A stretch of 64,000 nt of DNA, from positions 434,001 to 498,000 of the forward strand of contig NZ_CANLDB010000002.1 in NCBI RefSeq assembly GCF_947489365.1, written 5' to 3'. Below the pieces are notes generated by a model, which worked only from the letters and a program-made list of their open reading frames with translations, was not told the DNA's origin and ran no database searches. This document shows positions 35,342 to 44,189 of the stretch, in pieces (position 1 is the first letter of the stretch; each line of letters starts with the position of its first letter). Origin of the DNA: an uncultured Nocardioides sp. GTDB taxonomy: Bacteria; Actinomycetota; Actinomycetes; Propionibacteriales; Nocardioidaceae. A program made the position numbers and the translations under genes.

Positions 35342-35975
35342 GGACCTGATGGCGACCCGCGGGTCGCTGCTCGACGTCGTCCCCGTGATGCCGGTCGTCG
35401 TCGTCGACCGCGTCGCCGACGCCGTCCCGATCGCCCGCGCGCTCGTCGCGGGCGGCCTGCCCGCCATCGAGCTGACCCTGCGCACCCCCGCGGCGCTCGA
35501 CGCGATCCGCGCGATCGTCGCCGAGGTGCCGGGCATCCTCGTGGGCGCCGGGACCATCACCACCCCCGCCCAGGCCGACGCCGCCGCGCGGGCCGGAGCG
35601 CGGTTCCTGGTCTCCCCCGGCGCGACGCCGTCGCTGCTGTCGGCGATGACCGGCACCGGGCTGCCGTTCCTGCCCGGCACGTCGACGGTCTCCGAGGTGC
35701 TCGCCGTCCTCGAGGCCGGCCACACCGAGATGAAGTTCTTCCCCGCGGAGGCCGCGGGGGGCGCCCCGTGGCTCGCGTCCGTCGCGGCGCCCGTGCCCGC
35801 CGCCCGCTTCTGCCCCACCGGCGGCATCACCCGGGCCACGGCGCGCTCCTACCTGTCGCTGCCCAACGTCGGGTGCGTCGGTGGGTCGTGGCTGACCCCG
35901 AAGAAGCTCGTCGACGCCGGCGACTGGGGGCAGGTCGAGGCCCTGGCGGCGGAGGCCGCCATGCTGAGGGCGTGA
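35328..35975 (+). CDS. eda: KDPG aldolase
   Basis: 215 aa class I aldolase that splits 2-keto-3-deoxy-6-phosphogluconate into pyruvate and glyceraldehyde-3-phosphate. The catalytic Glu is in [11 protein letters not shown], and the Schiff-base Lys is in [12 protein letters not shown]. It starts with TTG behind AGGAGGT and overlaps edd by 14 nt. Confidence 0.94.
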   Translation: MSLREDLMATRGSLLDVVPVMPVVVVDRVADAVPIARALVAGGLPAIELTLRTPAALDAIRAIVAEVPGILVGAGTITTPAQADAAARAGARFLVSPGATPSLLSAMTGTGLPFLPGTSTVSEVLAVLEAGHTEMKFFPAEAAGGAPWLASVAAPVPAARFCPTGGITRATARSYLSLPNVGCVGGSWLTPKKLVDAGDWGQVEALAAEAAMLRA

Positions 35976-37837
35976 CGACCGGACCGCACCCCGAGACCGA
36001 CGACTGGGGCCTCCAGCTCGAGTGGCTCGACGCCGACGACCAGCCGCAGCGCCTCACCGACGAGCGCGCCGCACCGATCCGGGAGGCCGTGGGCCGCCCC
36101 CCGGCCGGGCTGGACGACGTCGCGCCCCTCGTCGTCCGACCGGGCGCCCGGCACCCGCTCGGCGCGGTCGAGGTGCGCTGCGAGGACGGCACCACGCGTC
36201 CGCTGACCGCGGGCGTCGTCCCCGACGACTTCCCGCTCGGCTACCACCGCGTCGTCGGCGCCCCCGGCACCGCGGCGGACCGTGAGCGGCGCCTCGTCGT
36301 CTCCCCCGGCCGCTGCTGGCTCCCCGAGGACCGCAGCTGGGGCCTCGCCGTCCAGCTGTACGGCGCCCGCTCGCGCGCCTCGGGCCAGCTCGGCGACCTC
36401 GCCGACCTCCGCACCCTGCGGGAGTGGGCCACGTCGCTGGGCGCCGGGTTCCTGCTCACCAACCCGCTCCACGCGGCCACGCCCGGCACCCCGCAGGAGT
36501 CGAGCCCCTACCTGCCCGCGACGCGTCGCTTCCGCAGCCCGCTCTACCTCCGCCTCGACGAGGTGCCCGGCCACGACCCCGCGCTCGACGGTGTGGTCGA
36601 GCGGCCCGAGCCCGGCGCCCTGGTCGACCGCGACGTCGCGTGGGAGCAGGGCCAGCGGGTCCTCCGCTCGGTCTTCTCCCGCACGGACGCCGCCGTCGAC
36701 CCCGACCTCGTCGGCTGGCGCGAGCGCCGCGGGGCCCCGCTGGCCGAGTGGTCGGTGTGGTGCGCCCTGGTGGTCGAGCACGGGCCGGACTGGCGGGAGT
36801 GGCCGGAGCCGTTGCGCCGTCCGGACTCCGACGCGGTCGCGGCGTACGCCGACTCGCACGCGGACGAGGTCGCCTTCCACGCCTGGACCCAGTGGCTGCT
36901 CGCCCGCCAGCTCGCCGACGCCGCGGGCGACGTCACGATCGTGCAGGACCTGCCGATCGGCGTGTCCGCCAGCGGCGCCGACGGATGGGCGTGGCAGGAC
37001 GTGCTCGCTCTCGGGGCCAGCGTCGGCGCGCCGCCGGACGCGCTGAACGCCCTGGGCCAGGACTGGGGCTCCCCTCCGCTGGTGCCGTGGAGGTTGCGAC
37101 AGGCCGACTACGAGCCGTTCGTGCAGTCCCTGCGCGGCACCATCGAGGGCGCCGGGGGGCTGCGGATCGACCACGTCATGGGCCTGTTCCGGCTGTGGTG
37201 GGTGCCGCAGGGCGAGCACCCCCGCGAGGGCGTCTACGTGCGCTACCCGTGGCAGGACATGCTCGACATCGTCGCGCTGGAGTCCCACCGCGCCCGGGCC
37301 GTCATCGTCGGCGAGGACCTCGGCACGGTCGAGGACGGCGTCCGCGAGGCGCTCGCCGAGCGCGGGATCCTGTCGTACAAGGTCCTCTACTTCGAGGACG
37401 ACGACCCGGCGACGTGGCCGACGAACGCCATGGCCACCGTGACCACCCACGACCTCGCCACCGTCACCGGGCTGTGGGGCGGCACCGACGCCGAGGACCA
37501 GGCGGCCGCGACCGGCGAGACCGTCCCCGAGGTCCGCGCGCAGCAGACCGAGCTGCTCGAGCGGCTCGCCCGCGACGGCCTGCCCGCCTCCGCCTCGACC
37601 GACGAGGCCGTGGCGGCGGCGTACGCGCAGCTCGGGCGCTCCCCCTCCCTGCTCGTCACCGTCGCGCTCGAGGACGCCGTCGGCGAGGTACGCCGGCCCA
37701 ACGTGCCCGGCACCGACCACACCCAGCGCGACAACTGGCGCCTCCCCCTGCCCGTGGCGGTCGACGACCTCCCCGGTCACGCCGGCGCCGAGACGCTGCT
37801 GCGGTCGGTGGACGCCGCGGTGCGCGGACGCCCCTGA
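35972..37837 (+). CDS. malQ: 4-Alpha-glucanotransferase (amylomaltase)
   Basis: 621 aa GH77 enzyme that disproportionates maltodextrins. Landmarks are VQLYGARSRASGQLGDLADL, SPYLPATRRFRSPLYL, FVQSLRGTIEGAGGLRIDHVMGLFRLWW (nucleophile-bearing RIDHVMG), VIVGEDLGTVEDGV and TVTTHDLATV. The first 120 residues are a beta domain seen in actinobacterial MalQ. GTG start overlaps the eda stop (GTGA). Its linkage to edd/eda suggests joint control of starch-derived glucose and Entner-Doudoroff flow. Confidence 0.93.
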   Translation: MTTGPHPETDDWGLQLEWLDADDQPQRLTDERAAPIREAVGRPPAGLDDVAPLVVRPGARHPLGAVEVRCEDGTTRPLTAGVVPDDFPLGYHRVVGAPGTAADRERRLVVSPGRCWLPEDRSWGLAVQLYGARSRASGQLGDLADLRTLREWATSLGAGFLLTNPLHAATPGTPQESSPYLPATRRFRSPLYLRLDEVPGHDPALDGVVERPEPGALVDRDVAWEQGQRVLRSVFSRTDAAVDPDLVGWRERRGAPLAEWSVWCALVVEHGPDWREWPEPLRRPDSDAVAAYADSHADEVAFHAWTQWLLARQLADAAGDVTIVQDLPIGVSASGADGWAWQDVLALGASVGAPPDALNALGQDWGSPPLVPWRLRQADYEPFVQSLRGTIEGAGGLRIDHVMGLFRLWWVPQGEHPREGVYVRYPWQDMLDIVALESHRARAVIVGEDLGTVEDGVREALAERGILSYKVLYFEDDDPATWPTNAMATVTTHDLATVTGLWGGTDAEDQAAATGETVPEVRAQQTELLERLARDGLPASASTDEAVAAAYAQLGRSPSLLVTVALEDAVGEVRRPNVPGTDHTQRDNWRLPLPVAVDDLPGHAGAETLLRSVDAAVRGRP

Positions 37838-37964
37838 GCCGAGTCGGCACATCTGCGCAGCTCTGGGACGTCGAGTCGGCACATCTGCGCAGGGCTGGAG
37901 CCTTGACCGGCTCCTGACCGTCCCCGATCCTGTGTGACCTCTGTCACTCGGACCAGGACATCTC
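37838..37964. repeat. Intergenic region with a 20-nt direct repeat
   Basis: GAGTCGGCACATCTGCGCAG occurs at 37841-37860 and again, identically, at 37873-37892, period 32. The flanks remain similar (CTCTGG and GGCTGG). No hairpin or coding potential was seen. A TTGACC hexamer at 37903 or nearby may belong to the promoter of the downstream transporter gene. Confidence 0.75.
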
Positions 37965-39305
37965 ATGAGCGCTACGCCCCCTGCCCAGGCCCCCGCCCCC
38001 ACCACGATGCGACGCGTCGCCGTGGCCTCGTGCGTGGGCACGACCATCGAGTTCTACGACTTCTTCATCTACGGCACCGCAGCCGCGCTGGTGTTCCCGC
38101 AGATCTTCTTCCCGGCGCTCGGACCGGTCGCCGGCACCGCCGCGTCGTTCGCGACGTTCGCTGTCGCGTTCGTCGTCCGCCCGCTGGGGGCGATCGTGTT
38201 CGGCCACTACGGCGACAGGCTCGGCCGCAAGGGCACCCTCGTCACCACGCTGCTGCTGATGGGCGTCGCCACCGTGGCGATCGGCCTGCTGCCGACCGGC
38301 GCCGTCATCGGTGCGGCCGCGCCGATCCTGCTGATCATCCTGCGGGTCGCCCAGGGCCTCGCGGTGGGCGGCGAGTGGGCGGGGGCGAACCTGCTCACCG
38401 CCGAGTACGCACCGCCCGGCAAGCGCGGCGCGTACGCCGTGTTCCCGCAGCTCGGCCCCGCGCTCGCCTTCGCGCTCTCGTCGGGGACGTTCCTCGCCAC
38501 CGACGTCGTCTTCGGCTCCGACGCGTTCCTCACCTACGGCTGGCGGATCCCGTTCCTGCTGTCCGCGCTCCTGGTCGGCGTCGGGCTCTACATCCGGCTG
38601 TCGATCGACGAGACGCCGGTCTTCACGGCCGACCGCGACCGGAGGGCCGCGTCCGAGGCCCCGACCACCCCACCGGTGCTCGAGGTCTTCCGGGTCCAGC
38701 CGCGGGAGATCGTCCTGGGCGCGTTCGTGCAGGGCATCGGCTTCGGCTTCTTCTACATGGGCACCGCCTACCTCACGGCGTACGGCTCGGACCCCGCCGG
38801 CGCCGCCCTCGACCGGCGCGTCGTGCTGTCGCTCGGCATCCTGGCCGCCGTGGTGCTCGCCGTGACCACCATCGTGGGCGGCCGGATCTCCGACCGGGTC
38901 GGCCGACGTCCGGTCATCCTCGTCTCCGGGGCCATGGCGCTCCTCTGGTCGCTCGCGCTCTTCCCGGTGCTGGACATCGGCACGGCGCCGGCGTTCGGCA
39001 TCGGGGTCGCCGTGACGCTCGCGATCTTCGGGATCATGTACGGCCCCGTCGGCGCCTACCTCCCCGAGCTGTTCGCCACCCGGTTCCGCTACACCGGTGC
39101 CGGCATGGCCTACAACCTCGCCGGCGTGCTCGGCGGCGCGGTGCCTCCCGTCCTGGCCCCGCCGCTCACCGCCGCCTTCGGCAGCATCGCCATCGGCGTG
39201 CTCCTCGCGGTGCTCGCCGGCCTGAGCATCGCGGCCACCCTCCTGCTGTTCGAGACCGCCGGTCGGCGGACGATGGACGACGTCGAGGAGCCGCTCGCGG
39301 CCTGA
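37965..39305 (+). CDS. MHS-family MFS transporter
   Basis: 446 aa with 12 predicted membrane helices. The metabolite:H+ symporter signature GTTIEFYDFFIYGTAAAL, the loop GHYGDRLGRKGTL, and LRVAQGLAVGGEWAGANL are typical of carriers such as KgtP, ShiA or ProP. The substrate (a carboxylate, shikimate or betaine) cannot be told from sequence. AGGACA lies upstream of the ATG. Confidence 0.9.
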   Translation: MSATPPAQAPAPTTMRRVAVASCVGTTIEFYDFFIYGTAAALVFPQIFFPALGPVAGTAASFATFAVAFVVRPLGAIVFGHYGDRLGRKGTLVTTLLLMGVATVAIGLLPTGAVIGAAAPILLIILRVAQGLAVGGEWAGANLLTAEYAPPGKRGAYAVFPQLGPALAFALSSGTFLATDVVFGSDAFLTYGWRIPFLLSALLVGVGLYIRLSIDETPVFTADRDRRAASEAPTTPPVLEVFRVQPREIVLGAFVQGIGFGFFYMGTAYLTAYGSDPAGAALDRRVVLSLGILAAVVLAVTTIVGGRISDRVGRRPVILVSGAMALLWSLALFPVLDIGTAPAFGIGVAVTLAIFGIMYGPVGAYLPELFATRFRYTGAGMAYNLAGVLGGAVPPVLAPPLTAAFGSIAIGVLLAVLAGLSIAATLLLFETAGRRTMDDVEEPLAA

Positions 39306-39326
39306 CGCGCCTGGGAGGATCCCCGG

Positions 39327-39803
39327 ATGCCCGACCTCCACACGGCCGACGAGGCCACCATGCTGCACGGCTGGGTCGACCGTCAGCGCGAGCAGGTCGC
39401 CGGCCTGCTCGACGACCTCAGCGACGCCGAGGCGCGGACGCGGCTCGTGCCGTCGCTGACCACGCCCCTGGCGCTCGTCACGCACGCCACGTTCGTCGAG
39501 CGGGTCTGGTTCCACCACCGCGTGGCGGGGCGGACCCGCGCCGAGGTCGGCGTACCGGAGACGGTCGACGAGAGCTGGACGCCCACCCCGGACGCCACGA
39601 TCGCGTCGGTGCGGACGGCGTACGACGAGGCGTGCGCGCGGTCGCGCGCGATCTGCGCGGGCCGCAGCCTGGAGGAGACCTACGACTGGAACGGCACGCC
39701 GGTGACCCTCCGCTACGCCCTGCACCACGTCGTCGCCGAGCTCGCCCGCCACGCCGGACACGGCGACATCATCGTCGAGCAGCTGCGGGCGGCCCGCGGC
39801 TGA
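39327..39803 (+). CDS. DinB-family protein (DUF664 type)
   Basis: 158 aa four-helix bundle. The three metal-binding His positions are suggested by LVTHATFVERVWFHH and HHVVAELARHAGHGDIIVEQL. It is a putative mycothiol- or bacillithiol-dependent transferase, substrate unknown. GGGAGGATC precedes the ATG. It lies 21 nt behind the transporter gene. Confidence 0.8.
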   Translation: MPDLHTADEATMLHGWVDRQREQVAGLLDDLSDAEARTRLVPSLTTPLALVTHATFVERVWFHHRVAGRTRAEVGVPETVDESWTPTPDATIASVRTAYDEACARSRAICAGRSLEETYDWNGTPVTLRYALHHVVAELARHAGHGDIIVEQLRAARG

Positions 39804-39847
39804 GCTGGACGGGCCCTCAGGGGCGTGGCACTCGACGCCATCGTGTG

Positions 39848-39910
39848 TCTCACCGGGTCTCGACCCGCGTTCGCGACCTCGCAGGCTCGGTCGCGCGCTC
39901 GCTCGACCTG
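39848..39910. repeat. Degenerate REP-like intergenic element
   Basis: TCTCACCGGGTCTCG at 39848-39862 is identical to a block in the 19.3-kb element, followed by a run of CGCAGGCTCG/CGAGC-type short dyads. The rest of this spacer holds no gene. Confidence 0.5.
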
Positions 39911-39956
39911 CGCCGCGTCACGGCCTCGCGAGTTCGGCCGTGGCGGCTTGACTCGG

Positions 39957-40865
39957 CTACTCGAGCGAGATGCCGCGGAGCACGCGGGCGCGGGAGGGGG
40001 CGACGCCGCGGCAGGTGAGGCGCTCCGGGGCGCCCCAGGCGGCCTCGACGGTGGCGACGAGGGGGCCGTCGGGGCCGCGCAGGTGGACGCGGGTGGTGTC
40101 GGGGTCGACGCGTTCGAGGGACGTCACCATGACCAGGTCGCGGCGGGCGCCGAGGCGTGCGTGGGCGAGTACCAGGCCGACCTGCGCCGCCGGGGCCAGC
40201 CCGAGCCGGCCGCGGAGCAGCTCCGGCAGGACGGACCCCGCGTCGGTGTCGGTGACCAGCCGATCGGCGTCCTCGGGGGTCACGCGTCCGTAGAGCTCAC
40301 CGGTCGGGACGACGAGCACGTTGGCGGCGAAGCGGTCCCCGCCGACGTGGGTGGTCTCCCAGACCCGTTCGGGGCGCAGGGCGGCGAGCGCGGTGGTGAC
40401 CGGACGGCCGCGGACGGCGCAGCAGAGGTCGTGGCTGCCGTGCGTGCAGACCAGGTACGACGGCTCGCGGTCGGCCACCGCCCGCGCCGGCCGCAGGCCC
40501 GGGTCGGCCTCCAGCTCATCGGCCAGCTCGGCGAGCGACCCGGCCCGCCAGCGCCAGGCCGTGCCCGCGGCGACGTCGACGAGCGCGACGTCGTGGCCGG
40601 GCTCGACCGGTCCGCGGTCGGCGTGGCGGCCGGGTCGTCGTACGGCCTGCATCCGCGCGCCCCCCGCCGCGGCGGCGTGGTCGATCCGGTCCGCGAGGAC
40701 GGGGTCGGCGTGGCTCTCGACCAGGCCGCGCGGGCCCCACGGACCGGCCTGCTCGACGAGCAGCAGACGCCCGATCGTCAGCGCCGTGCCGGCCAGGGGG
40801 TCGCCCCGCTCGGCCGCAGCCGGCGCGCAGGAGGTGGGCGACTCCCGCGGGACGGGCCGGCTCAC
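39957..40865 (-). CDS. Sucrase/ferredoxin-like (thioredoxin-fold Fe-S) protein
   Basis: 302 aa of the Suc_Fer-like family. The cysteine motif C140-x7-C148-C149 with His142 and His145 (CTHGSHDLCC) and the segment WETTHVGGDRFAANVLVVPTGELYGR are diagnostic of the thioredoxin-like ferredoxin fold that can carry a [2Fe-2S] centre. It may feed electrons to, or repair, the preceding iron oxygenase. The start overlaps the oxygenase stop by 4 nt. Confidence 0.87.
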   Translation of the reverse strand: MSRPVPRESPTSCAPAAAERGDPLAGTALTIGRLLLVEQAGPWGPRGLVESHADPVLADRIDHAAAAGGARMQAVRRPGRHADRGPVEPGHDVALVDVAAGTAWRWRAGSLAELADELEADPGLRPARAVADREPSYLVCTHGSHDLCCAVRGRPVTTALAALRPERVWETTHVGGDRFAANVLVVPTGELYGRVTPEDADRLVTDTDAGSVLPELLRGRLGLAPAAQVGLVLAHARLGARRDLVMVTSLERVDPDTTRVHLRGPDGPLVATVEAAWGAPERLTCRGVAPSRARVLRGISLE

Positions 40866-42094
40866 GCCGGGACCACCACGCCCTCCAGCAGCAGGCGGCG
40901 GACCAGCACGGCGGCATCGTCGACCTCGAGACCGAGGTCCGCGACGCGGACCGGCTCGCCGGTGACGGCCCGCGCGGCCGCGTCGGTCAGCCGCTCGGGC
41001 AGGCTCAGGGACTTGCCGGGGAGCCGGAGCCGCACGGTGCCCTCACGGTCGCCGGTTCCGCCCAGCGAGCAGCGCAGCCCGGGGCGGAGGACGACGACGT
41101 CGTCCGCCGACACGCGGTCGGCGGCGGCGAGCTGGGCCAGCGGACCGAGCGGCGCGGGGCGGGTGCTCGTCGAGAGGTGACGGCCCAGCGACGCGGCGAT
41201 CGCGGAGACGACGTCCGCGTCGTCGAGGCGGTCGACGGCGGCGTGCAGCGCGTCCCGCGTGGCCTTCAGGTCGCCGGCGAGGACGTCGGGGTCCCCGAGG
41301 TCGACGCCCATCGGCAGCGAGCGGCGCAGCTCGACGTCGTCACCGACGAGGTCGAGGACGCGGGCGGCGAGGGCGGCGCGGGTGACGGGCTGGACGCCGA
41401 TCGTCAGGTGGCCGGACAGCTCGCCCAGCGCGGAGGCCGAGTGCAGGTAGCCGCGCGGCAGGTACAGCACGTCGCCCGGTTCGAGGACGGTCTCGATCAC
41501 CGGCTCCTCGGTCGCCCGCGCGGCGACCTCGGCGCGGCGGTCCTGCCACGGCTGGTCGCGCAGCGGCGCGTCGAGCACGGGGGCGTGGACCCGCCACCGC
41601 TTGCGGCCGGTGAACTGCAGGACGAAGACGTCGTGGACGTCGTAGTGGGGGTCGAAGCCGGTGTTCTGCGCCGGCGTCAGGTACGCGTTGACCTGCACCG
41701 GGTGGCCCAGCTGCCGGGCCAGCGCACCGGCGAGGTCGACGACCGGGGGCCAGGTGCGGTGCAGGCCCTGCAGCACGAGCGTGCTGCCGGCGGCGAGCTC
41801 GGCGAGGAGCTTGTCGTCGGCGACCTGGTCGCCGATCTCGGCGCCCGCGCCGCCGGGGCCGGTGTACGTCGAGGTGGGGCGGACCGACCCGTCGCGGGCC
41901 ATTCGCAGGAACGGCGTCCGCAGTCCGCGGGTGGAGACGAGCTCGTCGACGGCGTCGGGGCTCAGCAGGTCGGTGAACCCGCCGCCCGGCAGGTCCGCCG
42001 CACGCCGCAGCAGGGGCGCGGTGGCCCAGTGCCGCGCCGCGAAGTCCTCGGCGCTCATCCCGGTCAGGCGACCCAGGGGGTCGGTCTCGCTCAC
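40862..42094 (-). CDS. JmjC/cupin 2-oxoglutarate oxygenase (ROXA/YcfD-like)
   Basis: 410 aa. The double-stranded beta-helix carries the Fe(II) triad H150-x-D152 (in FDPHYDVHDVFVLQ) and H218 (in YLPRGYLH). FTGRKRWRVH is typical of the family. The C-terminal about 150 residues are a winged-helix-like dimerisation/substrate region as in ribosomal-protein hydroxylases. It should hydroxylate a protein or peptide side chain. GTG start behind GGAGGAGAG. It lies between the repeat peptide gene and the Fe-S protein gene, so the repeat peptide is the obvious candidate substrate (inference). Confidence 0.85.
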   Translation of the reverse strand: MSETDPLGRLTGMSAEDFAARHWATAPLLRRAADLPGGGFTDLLSPDAVDELVSTRGLRTPFLRMARDGSVRPTSTYTGPGGAGAEIGDQVADDKLLAELAAGSTLVLQGLHRTWPPVVDLAGALARQLGHPVQVNAYLTPAQNTGFDPHYDVHDVFVLQFTGRKRWRVHAPVLDAPLRDQPWQDRRAEVAARATEEPVIETVLEPGDVLYLPRGYLHSASALGELSGHLTIGVQPVTRAALAARVLDLVGDDVELRRSLPMGVDLGDPDVLAGDLKATRDALHAAVDRLDDADVVSAIAASLGRHLSTSTRPAPLGPLAQLAAADRVSADDVVVLRPGLRCSLGGTGDREGTVRLRLPGKSLSLPERLTDAAARAVTGEPVRVADLGLEVDDAAVLVRRLLLEGVVVPA

Positions 42095-42136
42095 TGCTCT
42101 CCTCCTGCTCCCGTGCCCGGCGTGCCCACCACGACA

Positions 42137-42172
42137 CGTGGCCCGGGTCGTCTCTCGACGTCCCGGGCCACG
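42137..42172 (-). terminator. Hairpin between repeat-peptide gene and oxygenase gene
   Basis: CGTGGCCCGGG (42137-42147) and CCCGGGCCACG (42162-42172) form a perfect 11-bp stem. It lies after the stop of the peptide gene and before the oxygenase Shine-Dalgarno. A partial terminator here would give more peptide than enzyme. Confidence 0.65.
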
Positions 42173-42183
42173 CTGCTCATGAC

Positions 42184-42435
42184 TCAGGCGCCGCCGTCGG
42201 CTCCGCCGTCCTGGACACCCTCGGTGCCCGAGGCGCCGCCGTCGGCGGGACCCTCGGCGCCGCCGTCGGCTCCGCCGTCCTGGACGCCCGGGGTGCCCGA
42301 GGCGCCGCCGTCGGCGGGACCCTCGGCGCCGCCGTCGGCGCCGCCGTCCTGGACGCCCGGGGTGCCCGAGGCGCCGCCGTCGGCGGGACCCTCGTTCTCG
42401 CCGTCCTGCGAAGTGGTGATGTCGTCGTCCTGCAC
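42184..42435 (-). CDS. Acidic 83-residue protein of three 23-residue repeats, candidate oxygenase substrate
   Basis: 83 aa: a 14-residue head (QDDDITTSQDGEN after the start) followed by three copies of EGPADGGASGT(P/E)GVQDGGADGGA ending exactly at the stop. It contains no Lys, Arg, His, Cys or aromatic residue. The GTG start has AGGAGGT at 42442-42448 with 6-nt spacing, so it is a real gene and not a shadow. The DNA repeat is 69 bp and nearly identical between copies, which implies recent amplification. It is the first gene before the JmjC oxygenase and the Suc_Fer-like gene. Function unknown; a modified-peptide precursor or a surface/structural peptide are both possible. Confidence 0.7.
   Translation of the reverse strand: MQDDDITTSQDGENEGPADGGASGTPGVQDGGADGGAEGPADGGASGTPGVQDGGADGGAEGPADGGASGTEGVQDGGADGGA
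42187..42393 (-). repeat. 69-bp in-frame tandem repeat (3 copies)
   Basis: Three adjoining 69-bp units encode residues 15-83 of the acidic protein. Copies differ at only one or two positions (P to E in the last copy). Confidence 0.9.
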
Positions 42436-42565
42436 GGTGCGACCTCCTGGTCATCGGTTCGACGGCGCCCGATCGGCGCCGCCCTCGCGGTACCCGCTCG
42501 CCGTGAGCCTAGGCCCGCCGGAAACCCCCTGGACCCCGCAGCCACGGACCGGGCACGCTGCCGCC

Positions 42566-43399
42566 GTGGACGAGCCCGTGGACCCCGCGCAGCCCCCGAA
42601 CCTGGCGATGTGGGACGAGCGCGCTCCCGCCCACGCGGCCTCCCCCGACTACGGCGTACGACGGTTCGCCGAGGACCCCGCGTTCCTCTCCGACGTCGTC
42701 CGCTTCGACCGCGACCGGCTCGGCGACCTCACCGGGCTGGACGTGGTCCACCTGCAGTGCCACATCGGCACCGACACGGTCTCGCTGTCCCGCCTCGGGG
42801 GTCGGGTCACCGGCCTCGACTTCTCCCCCGCCTCGATCGCCGAGGCGCGCCGGGTCGCCGAGCTCGCCGGGGCGGACGTCGGGTTCGTCCTCAGCGACGT
42901 GCACGACGCCGTGGCCGCCCTCGGGGCGACGTACGACCTCGTCTACACCGGCATCGGCGCCCTGTGCTGGGTGCCGCGCATCGCGCGGTGGGCCGAGGTC
43001 GTCGCCGCCCTGCTGCGTCCGGGCGGCCGGCTGCACCTGCGCGAGGGGCACCCGGTGCTGTGGGCGCTCGACCAGGACCGCACCGACGGGCGGCTCGAGC
43101 TCGTCGTGCCGTACTTCGAGCACCCCGAGCCGACGGTCTGGGACGAGCCGGGCACCTACGTCGACTCCGACGTGGACTTCGTCCACACCCGCTCCGAGGA
43201 GTGGAACCACGGTCTCGGCGAGATCGTCACCGCCCTGCTCGAGGTGGGTCTCGAGGTCACCGGCCTCGTCGAGCACCGGACCGTGCCCTGGAAGGCGCTG
43301 CCGCCCATGGTGGACGTCGGGGGCGGCGAGTTCGCGCTGCCCGACGACGACCTGCGGATGCCGATGACCTACACGCTCACGGCGAGGAAGCCAGCCTGA
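42566..43399 (+). CDS. Class I SAM-dependent methyltransferase
   Basis: 277 aa. VVHLQCHIGTDTVSLSRLGG is the motif I region of a Methyltransf_25-like enzyme, followed by VTGLDFSPASIAEARRVAE and LRPGGRLHLREGHPV. This subgroup, with an HxxW-type opening (MWDERAPAHAASPDY), is frequent in actinobacteria; its substrate is unknown. The GTG follows CACGCT by 6 nt. It is divergent from the repeat-peptide operon; a link between them is not shown. Confidence 0.82.
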   Translation: MDEPVDPAQPPNLAMWDERAPAHAASPDYGVRRFAEDPAFLSDVVRFDRDRLGDLTGLDVVHLQCHIGTDTVSLSRLGGRVTGLDFSPASIAEARRVAELAGADVGFVLSDVHDAVAALGATYDLVYTGIGALCWVPRIARWAEVVAALLRPGGRLHLREGHPVLWALDQDRTDGRLELVVPYFEHPEPTVWDEPGTYVDSDVDFVHTRSEEWNHGLGEIVTALLEVGLEVTGLVEHRTVPWKALPPMVDVGGGEFALPDDDLRMPMTYTLTARKPA

Positions 43400-43532
43400 C
43401 CGCACCCGTACGAGGTCGACACGACCGCCACCAGGCCCGCGTCGTCGGGTCACGGCCCTCGGGACGCCCGGCCGGAAGCCTGGCTCACTGTCGGTGCCCG
43501 GTGCCAGGCTGGTCCCGAGCGAGGAGGCACCG

Positions 43533-44189
43533 ATGGCGGGGCCCGACCACGAGGCGACGTACGACGTCGCGACCCAGACCCGGCTGCTGGCCGCAGAGAT
43601 GTTCGCAGGCCTCGACGAGGAGCAGTGGCGACGCCCGAGCCTGTGCGCCGGGTGGACCGTCCGGGAGGTCGCGGCGCACCTCGCCGAGCCGCTCGAGACC
43701 GGCATGTCGACGCTCGGGCTGCTCGTGGGGGTGATCAGGGCGCGGGGGTCGTTGGACCGGATGGTCGACACCAGCGCCCGCCGCTTCGCGACCCGGTCGA
43801 CGGACGAGCTCGTCGGCCTCCTGCGCGAGCGGGCCGACGTCCGGCTCTCCCCGCCGGTCATCGGGCCGCGCGGTCCGATGGCCGACAGCCTGATCCACCT
43901 CCGCGACGCGGCACGACCCCTGGGTCTGGACGCGAACCCGCCGCCGGAGCACTGGCGCCACGTCCTCGACTTCGTCGCCGACCCGAAGGGCACGACGACG
44001 GGCTTCGTCGGCCGCGGTCACCTGAGAGGCCTGCGGCTCGTGGCGACGGACCAGGCCTGGACCCACGGCGACGGGCAGGAGCTCCGCGGGCCGAGCGAGG
44101 CGCTCGTGATGACGCTGACCGGCCGAGCGGTGGCCCTGGACGACCTCGCCGGCCCCGGCGTCGACGCGCTGCGGCGGCGCCTGCGGTGA
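43533..44189 (+). CDS. Maleylpyruvate-isomerase-family mycothiol-dependent protein
   Basis: 218 aa. The N-terminal DinB-like bundle has LCAGWTVREVAAHLAEPLE with a metal-site His, and TDQAWTHGDGQELRGPSEALVMTLTGR is the family C-terminal signature. Such enzymes use mycothiol, which fits the mshB gene in this window. AGGAGG precedes the ATG at 43533; an upstream frame extension lacks a ribosome site. Confidence 0.8.
   Translation: MAGPDHEATYDVATQTRLLAAEMFAGLDEEQWRRPSLCAGWTVREVAAHLAEPLETGMSTLGLLVGVIRARGSLDRMVDTSARRFATRSTDELVGLLRERADVRLSPPVIGPRGPMADSLIHLRDAARPLGLDANPPPEHWRHVLDFVADPKGTTTGFVGRGHLRGLRLVATDQAWTHGDGQELRGPSEALVMTLTGRAVALDDLAGPGVDALRRRLR

Noticed and set aside
42184..42545. Overlapping frames on the minus strand with Ala/Pro/Arg-rich repeats
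   Set aside because: They are alternative frames of the 69-bp repeat; only the frame with the AGGAGGT site and clean end at the repeat boundary is supported.
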